DNA of 64,000 nt from Fasciola hepatica (GCA_948099385.1 CANUEZ040000002.1:3508501-3572500), one strand, 5' to 3'; shown: positions 21,701 to 31,849, counted from the first letter of the stretch. Made by a program: numbers and translations. The notes: generated by a model not told the origin, from the letters alone.

Positions 21701-24035
21701 GCTCTTAACGTTGCTGTCTATAGGCTTCTGCGGCTCTTATGTAGAAAGTTCGCTGCCAGGCGAAAACTCAGCACACCTAACAACGCGGTGTTGCTTTTGT
21801 GTCTATTCATTCTCGATTTATCGGATATGAGCGACCCTGAGAAGTGTTTTGCGCTCCGATTGGCATAGCCCTCGGGATCGTCGTAGCACACAACCCCGAT
21901 CACCACGGTAAGATAGCGACATCAGTCTGCCTCCCTAGCGTCAGATAGATAGATTCTAGGCATAATGGCATTAGCAGTGATAGGTAGAAGAAGACGAAAA
22001 AAAATAAGTTATAGTGAGATAAGGACTGAAGTAGATGGAAACTTGACGTTTAGCTGCTAATTTAGAGTAATAGCCGTGGGAGGTGCTGTTAGAGACAGTC
22101 AAGTAAGTATTATGGCCACTGACGATCTTAGCGGGCATTGAACACTGCGACCACATCCCATTAGAGCTGGGTCCATGGGTTCACCACACGATATGCAAAG
22201 AACTGTGCCTTGAAACTGCGATATGCTCGTGGTTTAGCCAGGTTCAGATCATGACCCGCAAGGGCCGTGTTCTGTCACCGGATGGCTACAGCTCCTGCCT
22301 TTTTGCCATATGATCAGTTATCCAGCGTTGAATCAGTTCCTGAGGTACTTCTTTGTCTCCTGATTTGTTAGTCATCCTCGTTTCTAATCAACTGGTTTTT
22401 AGTGAGCGTGTTACGAATTTTAATTTTCAATTGCTCTTTTGCGTCTCGATTGATGTCTGTATTGTTGTTTTTATTTATTTTGTCAGGCATTGTGTTGCCC
22501 GCAAAACTATGTGAAGATGTTTCACCGTGACTATCGTACCCAATTACGCCTGTACAAGCGTCTGACCAAACGTGTTAGTTCCGCTTGTTTAGCCTGCATT
22601 CGACCTCAGCAGCCCTTCCTCAATTCGTCCGCTGATTCCGCCCGTGCAGCGAACACGACGTTTGAACGTGTTGATGCTATGAATAGTTTCGTTCAAATCC
22701 TTGCTCCCGACTCACGTCCCATCGTGGTTACCACTTCCTCGGTGGGTTTAGTGTCCCAGGTTCTCGAACCAGTCAAAACATCAGCCACTACGGAAGCGCG
22801 CCTAGCAATGATTGATTCGATGATGCGACACGGTACTGGATATCAGTGCCACACGATGGGTACTTGTGATGTTGATAAAGAGAACGAACCCCCTGGTGAG
22901 TGCTTGCAGAGAAAGTCGTATTTATGTTATTCCTAACACTTTGGTTCGTCTCAAACGTGCAGTATGCTATCATGAACTGCGAGCCTATCCACATGTCTAT
23001 GCATTAGAATGCTTAGCTTCTATTCAGTCAGTTCCTAGCGTCTCATCTCATCACTTATGCCGCGCACCACTTCTTAAATAGCCACAGCACAATGATGTCA
23101 TTACTCCACTGATCGCTAGGGTCAGCAGGTTGTTCTGCACTCCCTCTGATTATTGTAGAAGCCAATCGTTGGCGCTGAACAATCGTAAACTCATGATGAT
23201 CAGTAACTTTAACCACTAGTCTCATTTTTATTAATAGTTAGTTGTGTTGTCGCTCTACTACGGGTTTTCTTCTGCCGGTTCTCCAGTGTCTATAGAATTT
23301 GCTCTTTCATATGTATTGATATCGTGATGACTTGAGTCATCCATTTTCGATAACAGGCAGTCTTGAAGTTGTTCAACCTATCGTTTTTCTATGTGGTCCA
23401 CTGAGATTTGTTTTTTCTTCACTGCAGTGGCAGATGTGCAAGCGTTGTGTTCGTCATCAAGTCCGGCTTCGTCGACATCATCTCGGTCAAGCTGTGACCT
23501 TCAATCCAATGATCCAGTTGAGTCGCCGCCGACCAGTCGTAGCAGTCCGGAATCAACAAAGTCGCACGATCGTACCTCATTGAGTGATAGTCCTTTGAGT
23601 TTAGCGGAAGTTGTTGTTCGTGTGGGGCGCCAGGTCATTGCAGCAACTTTGTCTTCTGCCGATCCGTCAGCAGCTCAATTGCTCCATAAGTTCGCACAGC
23701 CCACAGAGGTCACTGAACGAATTCCCCTGAAACGGCGAAATACGGTTAGTGACATTAATAATGCAACCAGTCGGTTAGTTCAACCACGTGTATCGAAACG
23801 TGGCGTTCCGGTCCTCCCCAATCCATTCTCTTTGGAGTCAGATGAACCAAACACGCCGGCTGCCGCTGGTCTAAGACGAGTTCAAACTCTACAGTTCACT
23901 CCGGTAGACGCCCATTCGTCCATGAAACGCAGTGAATGGTTTCACGCAGCAACGCCCGTCATTGGGTCTGCAGCTGTGGTTAGTTCAACCGCGTCAAGTC
24001 TTTCTAATTCCTCCCCAAACTATTCTCATACCTAA
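12668..24035 (+). CDS. CDC25: CDC25-type M-phase inducer phosphatase (7 coding exons)
   Basis: This is a dual-specificity phosphatase of the CDC25 family; members remove the inhibitory Thr/Tyr phosphates from cyclin-dependent kinases and trigger mitosis. Exons: 12668-12771, 12986-13166, 13203-14030, 14921-15558, 16222-16339, 22487-22895, 23428-24035. All introns are GT-AG, phases agree, and the sum is 2886 nt (961 residues). Residues 1-410 are a Ser/Thr-rich regulatory region with 14-3-3-like sites. The rhodanese-type catalytic domain spans about 410-660: IDCRFPYEYEGGH at 431-443 and active loop HCEFSSQRAP with Cys574 and Arg580. About 100 residues separate these two blocks, against roughly 15 in human CDC25s. 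The C-terminal core (YPFLYFPEIYVMKGGY, LCCPQNYV, FHRDYRTQL) is conserved. The tail after about 660 is long and Ser-rich, with a KEN box at 754-756. The ATG at 12668 was chosen because the frame is open only from 12635; 12716 is an alternative start. Confidence 0.93.
12986..13166 (+). CDS. CDC25: CDC25 coding exon 2
   Basis: Acceptor ttctag at 12980-12985, donor gtaagt at 13167. The selected frame reads ANQEPPTKGYTTWLDSHE and later RDYSSSYSSGYCSSSTTQ, a Ser-rich regulatory segment (residues 35-95). This frame is the only one whose phases fit both neighbours. Confidence 0.8.
13167..13202 (+). other. 36-nt mini-intron of CDC25
   Basis: The intron runs from gtaagt to ctctag and is 36 nt long, with a possible branch sequence gattaat. 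Introns of 30-40 nt are known in flatworms. The phase agreement of exons 2 and 3 (phase 0) supports it. Confidence 0.75.
13203..14030 (+). CDS. CDC25: CDC25 coding exon 3 (regulatory region)
   Basis: Acceptor ctctag at 13197-13202, after an intron of only 36 nt; donor gtgagt at 14031, phase 0. Encodes residues 96-371. It holds several R-X-X-S/T-type sites: HRRCSLPPLG (Ser202), GRRKTLFDM, and SRRASVPTEK (Ser362). These resemble the 14-3-3 binding sites through which checkpoint kinases hold CDC25 inactive. No folded domain is seen. TP and SP sites (STPGTMSPSQ) could be CDK targets. Confidence 0.88.
14112..14160 (-). mobile_element. Very short RTE LINE 3' tail in CDC25 intron 3
   Basis: On the - strand the sequence reads GGGCAAGT-like, then CCTACTGTTCAACGCAGTAT, then a (GATGAT)n tail. 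The 3' terminus of the RTE LINE at 45,650-45,695 reads cctactgtttaacgctgtaa followed by (gat)n. This looks like an extreme 5'-truncated insertion of 40-50 bp. Confidence 0.5.
14572..14760 (+). mobile_element. tRNA-derived SINE, 5'-truncated copy, in CDC25 intron 3
   Basis: Shares its body with copies at 41225-41445 and 48795-49048: agacagt.atccactgt, then cttattggga, gccactctcag, ggttgccg, gtgcagtgggcctt, gtggctatg in the same order. The tRNA-like head found in the other copies is missing. Confidence 0.75.
14921..15558 (+). CDS. CDC25: CDC25 coding exon 4 (rhodanese core and active-site loop)
   Basis: Acceptor tttttttcag at 14911-14920 (phase 0), donor gtaagt at 15559. Encodes residues 372-583. 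It contains CVSPDTVADLVSG (the pre-catalytic helix), VIIDCRFPYEYEGGHIQSA, HSELVQEIFNR, then a long Pro/Ser/acidic linker of about 100 residues, and finally FVVIFHCEFSSQRAPD with the CX5R signature. The linker is unlike other CDC25 proteins, where these blocks are nearly contiguous. Confidence 0.95.
16222..16339 (+). CDS. CDC25: CDC25 coding exon 5
   Basis: Acceptor ctctttccag at 16212-16221; the first base completes Leu584. Encodes TFLRSIDRVSNYHRYPFLYF, then PEIYVMKGGYSAFYRKH, matching the CDC25 segment after the catalytic loop (human: NQYPALYYPELYILKGGY). Donor gtgagt at 16340, phase 0. Confidence 0.93.
16608..16766 (-). repeat. 3' LTR of the Ty3/gypsy element
   Basis: Partner of the LTR at 20579-20737. 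Immediately upstream on the - strand lies a purine-rich stretch GTGGGGTAGGA, a plausible polypurine tract for plus-strand priming. Confidence 0.88.
17190..17873 (-). pseudogene. RT connection, RNase H and integrase zinc-finger part
   Basis: KTIESAMVVTVDQSAPLV is the segment between RT and RNase H. Then LTASERYHSAIEKEAYVIAE and TDQRSVAFLYDGR match RNase H of Ty3/gypsy elements. It continues into KIKNDKIQ, and past stops to LHDLLCHLGVSRMAHLARSK, an integrase HHCC-type start. The integrase catalytic core does not follow; sequence jumps towards the C-terminal tail (around 17040-16844). Confidence 0.75.
17957..18735 (-). pseudogene. Reverse transcriptase of the Ty3/gypsy element
   Basis: The protease C-terminus (DILRGHDFLGLHG) leads into RT: AEYEYFIRAEVQRLLNDDII, KRMVVDYSQTINRFT, motif A NSTPDLKSAYHQVLI, motif B-like ISFGVTNGVACFQRTTDEIL, and motif C FVYINNVTVCG. 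The usual YLDD/YVDD catalytic box is YINN, so both aspartates are lost. Three frames are used, implying at least two frameshifts. It is inactive. Confidence 0.85.
18740..19288 (-). pseudogene. Gag C-terminal part, zinc knuckle and protease
   Basis: Resumes right after the nested LINE with RRLEQSTLNFRPVYDMARSS, continuing the capsid C-terminus. A decayed zinc knuckle follows (CKACEETDHFKRAFRSK, last Cys lost). Then the aspartic protease core: VYVNNVELQAFIDTGCSDSY with the DTG catalytic triad. Frame breaks are present near 19040. Confidence 0.75.
19289..20126 (+). mobile_element. 5'-truncated RTE LINE nested in gag of the Ty3/gypsy element
   Basis: Closely matches the 3' part of LINE A (44734-45695), from cggcatgcgctttgcacc to the 3' end with its (gat)n tail; similarity is above 90% by eye. 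It reads RRLEVFDHRCLRSIARI and PREWKRPRGGQQMTWQRGMR. About 125 bp present in LINE A is missing near 19436. An 8-bp flanking duplication, tccgaatg (19281-19288) and ttcgaatg (20127-20134), marks the insertion. The host gag sequence is continuous across it. Confidence 0.88.
20165..20530 (-). pseudogene. Gag N-terminal part of the Ty3/gypsy element
   Basis: Starts at the ATG 20530-20528 with MDRYLRPDKFDTD and WTYWLPTFNAFLKRVQFEAD, the capsid-like N-terminus seen in CsRn1-type Gag proteins (recalled similarity). A frameshift near 20190 ends this frame; the continuing capsid sequence (TMRDTFITKLQSNSIRT) is in another frame and is then cut by the nested LINE at 20126. Confidence 0.75.
20579..20737 (-). 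repeat. 5' LTR of the Ty3/gypsy element
   Basis: Matches 16608-16766 along its length, including aatataacgct, ggtaagaagcgtatgtggg and agtgaattagcatgaca. Reading on the - strand it opens the element. It contains tataaaataaagcc on the + strand. A primer-binding site just inside (TGGCTGACGC-like) could not be assigned to a tRNA. Confidence 0.88.
20738..22486. other. Remainder of CDC25 intron 5
   Basis: About 1.7 kb with no recognised gene or element between the 5' LTR and the exon 6 acceptor. Short open frames (up to 81 codons) show no motifs. Confidence 0.5.
22487..22895 (+). CDS. CDC25: CDC25 coding exon 6 (end of catalytic domain)
   Basis: Acceptor ttttgtcag at 22478-22486, after a 6.1 kb intron filled by transposons; donor gtgagt at 22896. 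Begins ALCCPQNYVKMFHRDYRTQL, the counterpart of the CDC25 C-terminal helix region (human EPQSYCPMHHQDHKTEL). Residues after about 660 are tail. TCDVDKENEPP near the exon end contains a KEN box, a typical APC/C-Cdh1 degron (function inferred). Confidence 0.92.
23428..24035 (+). CDS. CDC25: CDC25 coding exon 7 (Ser-rich tail and stop)
   Basis: Acceptor cttcactgcag at 23417-23427; joins in phase to give ENEPPVADVQALCSSSSPAS. Encodes residues 760-961: a Ser/Pro-rich run, a short helical-looking part (SLAEVVVRVGRQVIAATLSS), then LKRRNTVSDINNATSRL with an RRNTVS phosphosite-like motif, and a stop at 24033. A good donor (GTG|gttagt at 23979, phase 0) lies inside the exon and could splice to 24921 instead. 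No known domain is in this tail. Confidence 0.8.
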
Positions 24036-24920
24036 TGAATTCTTGTCAGCCATCGGGGAAATCAGTGCAGCGGTTGACACTATCCGACGCCTTGTATTCA
24101 ATGTCACCTGTACATAGTCCTTTGTTGAACGTGTTAGTCTACCGTTGTGATATGTTCTGCATGAGGCATTCTTCTCACTAGTTTAACGCGTTGCGTTCAT
24201 TATTTGTGCACCTACACGCAACGTTTGTGGCTAGTTGCCTTCATTGTTATTCTAGTTTTGGTTCTTTCCGTAACATCTTTTACCATCTGAATTTTCTTCA
24301 TTCTGCTATTATCGCTCGGCTGTGTAACGCGCACACCCGCTCAATAATGACTGCATATATTTTTCTTCAGTCTAACGCGAATACAGATAGCTCGTTTTCT
24401 GTCTAATAGACTGAGAAGTCAAACATGAGCTCCGCAGTTTTGCTGCCACCATTTTTCATGTTTGTTCAATATGATTCTCCTGAAATCCCCAGTGAATACT
24501 TTAAGCTTCAGATAGCATTTTTCGTCCGATGAACTTGTTTGTTTGATTTCAGAAGTTACGATCGTCCTCAACCACATTCTTGCACAAGCACCATGCATTT
24601 CCTCCGGGGTTTTCTCACGGTGTTCGCCTGTCCTTTTTATTTGCCACTCCTTTGTCCAATGCATTCGTCCGGATCTCCCATGAAATCTTCCTCATCCACA
24701 TTTGTTTGTGTTGTACAGATTGAAGCTATCTTTCATTTCGCTTTTGTGTCAATGTTGGCAGCGTTCGTGAGTCAGATCGATCTCTTTAGCCATAGCTTAA
24801 ACGACAAGGTGTGAGTCGTGGATCTTCCGTTCTTACTCTGGGCTCGCCGCCTTCACTGTGTTGGGTTTCTTCATACATCTACCTAACTGAATGATATCGA
24901 TCCGTAATATGCGTTTTTAG

Positions 24921-25223
24921 AGTCTGTCGGTAACCCTTTTTCAGTCCAGACGTGTTCACAATGGCGATTTACATCTGATTAATCCGTATCGATGTCTCAT
25001 GCCGCCCCTGGTCCCAGACAGTGCTTTGGATCGATCAATAGATAGGTTGATCGATGCTTCTCTGCGTTTGAATACCCAGCTGACCGGGTGTTGGGTTGAC
25101 TCATTGTCTGCCATCAGTCACGGGGCATTGTGCGGAAACACGTGCACACGCACAATGGTTGAGGTCCGCCAACTAATTCAATGGTATGAAAGGAGCATTC
25201 CAGTGGTTTCTGATTCATCGTAA
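24921..25223 (+). CDS. Possible alternative last exon of CDC25
   Basis: A frame open from before 24921 to the stop at 25221-25223 is preceded by two acceptor-like sites (gcgtttttag at 24911-24920; ccctttttcag ending 24944), both phase 0. It reads VHNGDLHLINPYRCLMPPLV and DSALDRSIDRLIDASLRL. An in-phase donor exists in exon 7 (23979), so a longer CDC25 isoform ending here is possible. It may equally be the last exon of an unrelated transcript, or chance. No domain is recognised. Confidence 0.35.
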   Translation, partial: SLSVTLFQSRRVHNGDLHLINPYRCLMPPLVPDSALDRSIDRLIDASLRLNTQLTGCWVDSLSAISHGALCGNTCTRTMVEVRQLIQWYERSIPVVSDSS

Positions 25224-27079
25224 ACCATGAGGTTGGGGGTGATGACAAGCCTAGCAGCAACGGATTATTTTTCAGTTCGGCACTGTGGACAGCTACACAG
25301 TGTTCATTCTGGTTTTCCCATTTGGTAGTTAGTTGGTCATGATGCTTTAAAATCAATACATTGGTTTTCTGAAGGCGGTGACAAAGTGTCTTGAAAGAAC
25401 GAGTTCTTGTGGATCTTCAGAGTTGCTGATATATCATGCAATGTGATATTGAGATCGTTTTTTTAGGCGTCGGTTGACATTTGACATTCAGTACTGTTGG
25501 ACGTGAAACCACTGGTTATCATGGTCGCAAAAAGTCAGAGTGGTTGCTTTTTTGCTAGCTCATGTTGATTTACCTGCTAATCGGTATACGTTACATCTAT
25601 TGATAAATGGTCATCGGTCTCATTACAGCTAATCGCTGACTAATGTTCCGCTAGATGTAACCACCGATTTTCACGCCTGTCCGACTGAAAAGTGGACAAA
25701 ACCGCGATGTTTTTGATGAGATTCGTCTCAGGGTCAATGGTTCCATAGCGGCAATACCAAAATTACTGATCTGTCATGCTGTTGATTTATTTCCGTCCAT
25801 TTGGTCACCCTGCAGCATTGAGCTCTTATCTGTGATTTACAGAATGCTTGCTGGTTGAGCAAGTAGATGAACTGTTCGGGCACGTTATTACGGTGGGAAA
25901 AACGGAGATGATCTATGGGATGATTCATTGCCTACAAAGGCGAAGATGTCACTGTATCCCGGTACAGATATTCCTATCCTCTCATCCAAAGCGTCGTCGA
26001 ACCGTGAAATGTCCTGCTGCCTTATAGATTGTATATGTGAGGTTCCAGATTGCTTATACGTGTTCGGTGCAAACAAGTGTGCCAAACGTATTGTGTATTA
26101 AGCGTCGGGAATGTAATCAACGAAGACATTACCAGCGGCAGGGAGGGGAGAATGCAGTTTAAGTGTCGTGATTTATGCATCCGTGAGTGGAAATGGGGTT
26201 AGACGGTATCGGGATGCAGTTCGCAAGACAATAAAACGCAATCACTTTCCAACAGCTGAAGTACGTTGGAGGATCTGAATCCAGCGCCGAGTTCCCAGTA
26301 CGTGGCTCCGCGTGAATCGTTCAGGATTCATTTTTTCTACAACTTATTGTTCAGTTGGCAGGTGGGCAAAAATGGAAGACACGACTATGACTTGAATTAT
26401 CGATTGTCCGGCAGTTGAGATCATGCTGTCCGGTTTACTCAAATTGTTCTATGATGGGAGTGAAATCCAGATCGTGCGTGTGAAAAAGGGTTCGGATGTA
26501 GCAGTTTTTGATCGTTTTTCAAGCTTTTCTGATTGTCAAGTGGAAACTTCTGTTGATCTTTATGTTGTAGATTTGTGCTTTACTCCTAATGACTCCATTT
26601 TAACAAGCATTATCTTCCTATTACTGTTTGAATGATGATTTTTTCCCGACTGGTCTTCACGGTTAAACATAGTATGGGATGAAAAACATCGCAAATAATT
26701 CCCAAATCAGTGTAGATTGTAAAAGCGCAGCCAGCATGATTGTCCACGATTCGTGTGACTTGATTTATACAACTAATGTTGTACTGACCCGATTAAGAAA
26801 AGATTTTGACGCTTGTTCAGTTCAGCAATAGAAGGCTTGATTTGGTTCATAAACAATTCCTGATACAGTTATAAAGTTTACCCCCTATTGAAGACCATAG
26901 AAGCATCTGTTTCCTCTTTGTTGAGAATCATCAACAGTACACATCCATCGAGCGACCACTGGAGCTCGAACCCCGGGGTGGAACGGTCGTGAGTCAACCA
27001 TCTGGCTCTTAACGGTTTGTTTAATGTCTTCACTGCATGATATAGCGCGATTCCATCACGGACTCTTCAAGAGTGACAT
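25224..27079. other. No gene recognised
   Basis: Downstream of the CDC25 locus. Open frames do not exceed 80 codons and carry no motif. An AATAAA lies near 26231 and could serve a long 3' UTR, which cannot be tested here. Confidence 0.45.
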
Positions 27080-27155
27080 TTGCGGAGTTCGAACCTGCGC
27101 TCAGATGCCATCCATGCTGTTGTACCGCGTGCGCTGTATCGACTGAGCTACGGTT
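27080..27155 (-). mobile_element. tRNA-like SINE head
   Basis: On the - strand a good A box (TAGCTCAGTCGATACAG) and B box (GGTTCGAACTCC) are spaced about 45 nt apart. The anticodon arm does not fold as a standard tRNA, so a tRNA-derived SINE or tRNA relic is more likely than a functional tRNA. Confidence 0.5.
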
Positions 27156-30100
27156 CACATCCCGAGAATTTCGAATAATTCATTGATTTCCCTTATAAAT
27201 TATCTTGACGAATGGCAACCATCAGCTGGCTGTCACTTTGACCGTCTTCGACGGGATGCACCTATAAAACGCCAAATTTGAATTAGCCAAATTTCTGTGT
27301 CAGTCGAACCTTCGCCAGCTCATTGCTGATCTCACGCGTAACCGGGCACTTTTAGGTTGCGTCAATGAACGGACCACAGTACGCGGTTGCATTCAATCCA
27401 ATTGCTGTTGTATGTATTTTGTTGTTGTTGTAGGTGAATGAACTAGTGGTAACCTTCCAAATGTATTTCTGCCTAATCCCTGATCCAGACAAGATTTAAC
27501 TGACTAGACGTGAACTCAGTTGACTTCTCGATGTACATCCGAACAACCGGCAACTACTTCGCATATATGCGAATAGAATTATCCTGCTTCTAGTGATGAG
27601 AGCAACAGATGACTGTTCGAGGAACGGAAGTTCAGGTTGGGACGTCGTTGTGATAACGCGACCAAATTACACGTCTGGAAGTCGAGGTTGCGTTGGAGAG
27701 CATTCCATAATATTCTCGGATGCAATACGATCGTTTAAACAGTTAGCCAGCTAGTATTCTGCCTCAGAATCTAGTAGATATCACCGTTTTACTTATGAGG
27801 ATGTCACCCACCGAAAGTGTCATTCGACAATTGTACGATCGGATGCACCCAGAACTTGGTTTCAGATACCACACCTTCGCAAAGCACGGTCTGGTGGCAA
27901 CGGACCGGTGAGACAGTTGGAAAAACCTGTGACATCAGTCGAATAAATCGTACACGAAGAACCTACTTGGTCCCATATGAGGACGTTTTCCCATTAGGTT
28001 TTTCTTGATATCAAGTTGGTTGCTACCTTCAGGAAGAATCCGGATTGGAAAAAACAATTAAAATGCGTACTATGTAGACACAGTCGAGTTTTATGTCGGT
28101 AGATGCGCTAGCGAGACGACCCCTTATCTGGCTACTAGATCTTGGCGATGGTTGTTAGGCCCTTTGACTTTGGTTGTTTCATTCTGTAAATTTGATACCC
28201 GAATGTGTCTCCGAATCTGACGATATGAACAGAAGCTAACTCAATTTTTTTGTTTTTCATGTTACGCAAAGAATAGAAGAGATTCACATTCCTTCTAGGA
28301 CCGCGCGTTGTTTTGGTGAGTTGCCACAACCATTTGCCATCGCGTTCTAGCTGCAATAACTGTTCGGACATCTGTCCAGGAACATTTGTTCTCGTGTGTG
28401 TGGTTGTGTGCAACTTTGACGGTGCGTCACAAAGACCTGCATCAGTCCGGTCTACGTCGTGGTTGGTCGAAAAACACCACACGCATGTGTTGCGCCACTT
28501 GTCTTTGTCCACGGTACACAACCGTACGAGAGAGGATGGACACCCACGCATGGTTCCGTTTTCGGTTGGTGGTAAATTATTCACAATAACGCATCGTTTG
28601 CGGGAACAGTGGGGAGGGTTGCGGAAATATCGTCTTACGGAGCGATGTTCGTGGCTAATATTCATATTTCGTCCTCAGGAAATAAATAACGCCACGTCGG
28701 ACGTCAACGTGGTCGCCCGTTGAATGACTCACCAAATGGTGACAACGTTGTTCCTCGTCATTGTTTAAAACTAAAGTTCCTATTTATGTATTATTAAACA
28801 AAAGTACTGTAATAATTCAAGTAAGCAGTTAGAAATAATAGGTCATCCAGGTGGATGACTAACGGATATTATTTCACAATTTGATTGAGCATTGTTGAAC
28901 CAGTTGATTTCGCAATAACCCGCAAAGGTTGTTTCTGAAAATAACGTTTCGCTTCCTATGTATTCGGCAGAAGTGGTACAATATTTCAAGAAGAGGATTA
29001 GCAACCAATTAGCGGCTGTCGAAGTGAATGTGTTCGGTGGCAGCAGAACTCGATCACGGATGCACAGGATCTCAAACTCGCTTTGCCGATCGTTCGACCA
29101 GGGCCGGTTTTTGCGTTTTTTGTTTTAATCTGCATAGACTCAGTGAAAGACGTTCACCTTGTGGTCTTGACGGTTCATTACATTGTCAACGATAATCGTG
29201 AACGATGACGGTGAGACTTGGACTGAAGGATCGTCTAATGCCCCAGTGCGACAGGCCTGGGTTGAAAATCCTCATCAGTCTCGGAGAGAAGAAGCATAAG
29301 GTGGCGTGGCAGCGAGCTTTTTCTTCTACCACCGAGTTGGTTGGTGGTAGCGATTTGTGAATTTCGTACCGCAGAGATGGTAAGATCACATTCCACTCAG
29401 CCACAGTGCTTAACGACTTCATGACAACTTTAAGGGTAAAACGAGATTCAACTATGCCATGTCCAAGAATTTTGTGAACCAATTTGTGACGAAGCTCTCC
29501 TGCCTGACAGCGCTCGTATAATTTTTATTTGCGTACATGCTCTTGCTTAGACGTTATGTATCAGGTCATATTGAGCGCTCGTTCTCGTGAACGACTGAAA
29601 CCCGATCATGTTTGAGGAATCTTTTTTAAGTCCAGCTTCTAGTTCAATCACAGCCCATGAGTTATCTCCTCATATTCATTCGTCCTAAAAATGACCACTC
29701 ATTTGTTACTTTGCTGCAGGTTTTAAAGGTACCGCGCGTAGTGTCTCGCCCGACTAGTTTATTGATTAGATTTTCCGTTTTAGTCAGTTGCAACGAAATC
29801 GACTTTCCAATGGAATGTGACATGTACGAGTTGTAAAATGAGAAAACCTGTCAACGTATATTGGTTCTTCAAGCGCCACAATGGCAAAAATGAGAAATTG
29901 AATTCGTCAAGCACTCATTGACCCGAGGTTCAAACCTCATCACATCGGGAGACAGAAACCAGCTTTTGTCCCTTTGACTTGTTACTATGCGTACTCTATT
30001 CGAACTTAATCTGGTTCTCCACTTGAAGACCCATCATCGTGGCTTCCGGTCACCTTTGTCTTCGTGGTCACAGCACTCATTCACAATCGTTCTGTAGCGT

Positions 30101-31304
30101 CCAGCACGGTGACTTACGCTTGGTTCCAGACTGCTGTTGTAGCTTTGGTGATCATTTCAGGACGCAGGTTGACAAGGTTAGGGCGAATGTGAAACACCAC
30201 GGTCTACAATACCAGTCATTGACAACAGCAAGTTTCGTGGGTGCCAATTTTGCCGTTCGTCGCAACGTGTTGGCAACCACTTTCATAAAAATAAATGAAA
30301 ATGCGTCTGGTCATGTAAGCTGTTAGACAAAATGTGCCTATATGAAAACAAAAAACAATGAATTAGTTCCCAACTTACGAAACCCGATCCTCGTCGACCG
30401 TTCTGTTCGCTTATTCTGTAGTCACCCATGTTGATCGGTTTCAGTCCGGACTGTACCTATCAACCGGACTACACCTCCGCAAACCGGCCTTATCTTTTAG
30501 TTGCCTATTTCTTCCCTTTAGTGGATGGAGTTCAGTGTTTGTGAGCCCCCTGATGGTTCGTACTCTCCTACCATGTCAGGTGGGTTTGAGATGTTCCGTT
30601 CGTCTGATCCGGACAGCAGCACGTGTATCATTGATCATCCATCTACCATTTGATTGTCCTCGCTTAGATTTTCTACTACGACCCAGATGCATCCTCTATT
30701 CGCGTGTCAAGGTGGGGTAGGGAGATGTGGCAGTTGAAACAACTGGTCTTCTTTGTTGACTTATGCTTCCTATCGATATTTTCGTACGTCCTGTGTAAGA
30801 GGGTTCTTTGTTCGACGGGATCTGTGTAAATGTGAAAACCTTTTCTAGTCGATAGTTCCAGACACCATCACTTTGACGCCGAAGGGCGAGTTGATGCCCG
30901 TAATTGAATGTTCAGACACCGTAATGCAGATGGGACGAGAGGGACATCTGTATTTCCCACTCGGATAACTCAGTGAGGTGAAGGGATAATGGAATTGGTT
31001 CTCGCGTCCGCCCACTTTCCTTCCTTACCACGATTTTGATTCTTTCCAAACGCCCCTCAGTTCGCTGTGAGCTCTGACGACTTTTTTTCACTGGTTTCAA
31101 TGATTTTTTTAAATCTGAACTTTGGGGGAATAGCAAATGCACCAGGGCCATCACGTAGCCTGATTGACGAAATTCCCGCATGCATTTGCAGCGTGCATAT
31201 TCATTCAGTTCACTGTGGCTGTGTGTGTATAGATGTCATGGCAACTACCATCCTCACGGGCATGGAAGCAAAACTTCGTCTTCTCTGTCTATCAGCAGCA
31301 CAGA
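27156..31304. other. Gene-poor stretch
   Basis: About 4.1 kb without a recognised gene, apart from one unassigned ORF at 28135-28665 listed separately. Other frames are short and lack motifs. Confidence 0.45.
28135..28665 (-). CDS. Unrecognised ORF, 176 codons
   Basis: The longest unexplained open frame outside CDC25 and the transposons. It contains several Cys (CTVDKDKWRNTCVWCF), basic stretches and a C-terminal segment VHIVRFGDTFGYQIYRMKQP. No family is recognised. The opposite strand also has a 136-codon frame over the same bases, so base composition alone may explain the openness. No splice or promoter evidence was found. Confidence 0.2.
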   Translation of the reverse strand: MNISHEHRSVRRYFRNPPHCSRKRCVIVNNLPPTENGTMRGCPSSLVRLCTVDKDKWRNTCVWCFSTNHDVDRTDAGLCDAPSKLHTTTHTRTNVPGQMSEQLLQLERDGKWLWQLTKTTRGPRRNVNLFYSLRNMKNKKIELASVHIVRFGDTFGYQIYRMKQPKSKGLTTIAKI

Positions 31305-31328
31305 CACACACACACACACGCACACACA
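31305..31328. repeat. (CA)n microsatellite
   Basis: Short run of CA dinucleotides with one CG interruption. Confidence 0.85.
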
Positions 31329-31849
31329 AACAGACACGGGCACATAACAGCATTGAAACATAATTAAAATCGGGAACGGATATGCTCTTCCAACCCAAAT
31401 GGATCATTCATCCTGCTGTCTATCACTTTATCAGTGGAGCACAACCGACCGTGATCACTCGCACATCTTATGCGGCTTTAATTTGTGGATTCGAATGACG
31501 CATATCAGCAAATCCAGAAAAAAGGACTGGGCAAAAGCAACCTGCACATCTGCACACAGCATGACTGCACATGAATCACAATGAAAAAGGGACATTTTTT
31601 GTTTGCATACGAACACTGAGCCTCGATCTGACTGGATAATTGATAATTATGCAGGGTTTCGTTATCTAGACGACAGGATAAAAACACGTAGTGGTGTAAC
31701 AGACTGCATTATACTACCTGCCAATGGCTTTTGCCCATTAATCAAAAAAGCGTGGAGTGTATTGATGGCTGTAATCTCATTTGAATCGAATAAAGTGTGC
31801 ATGGACGGGGAGTCCATTTTAAGAATCACAGTGATTCTTCCAAAGTGTG
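31329..31849. other. No gene recognised
   Basis: Sequence between the (CA)n run and LINE B; open frames are short and lack motifs. Confidence 0.45.

Noticed and set aside
22890..23081. A coding exon between CDC25 exons 6 and 7
   Set aside because: The frame crosses a strong donor at 22896 and exons 6 and 7 join in phase without it.
27080..27155. A functional tRNA gene on the - strand
   Set aside because: A and B boxes are good, but the anticodon arm does not form a standard stem and loop; kept only as a tRNA-like SINE head.
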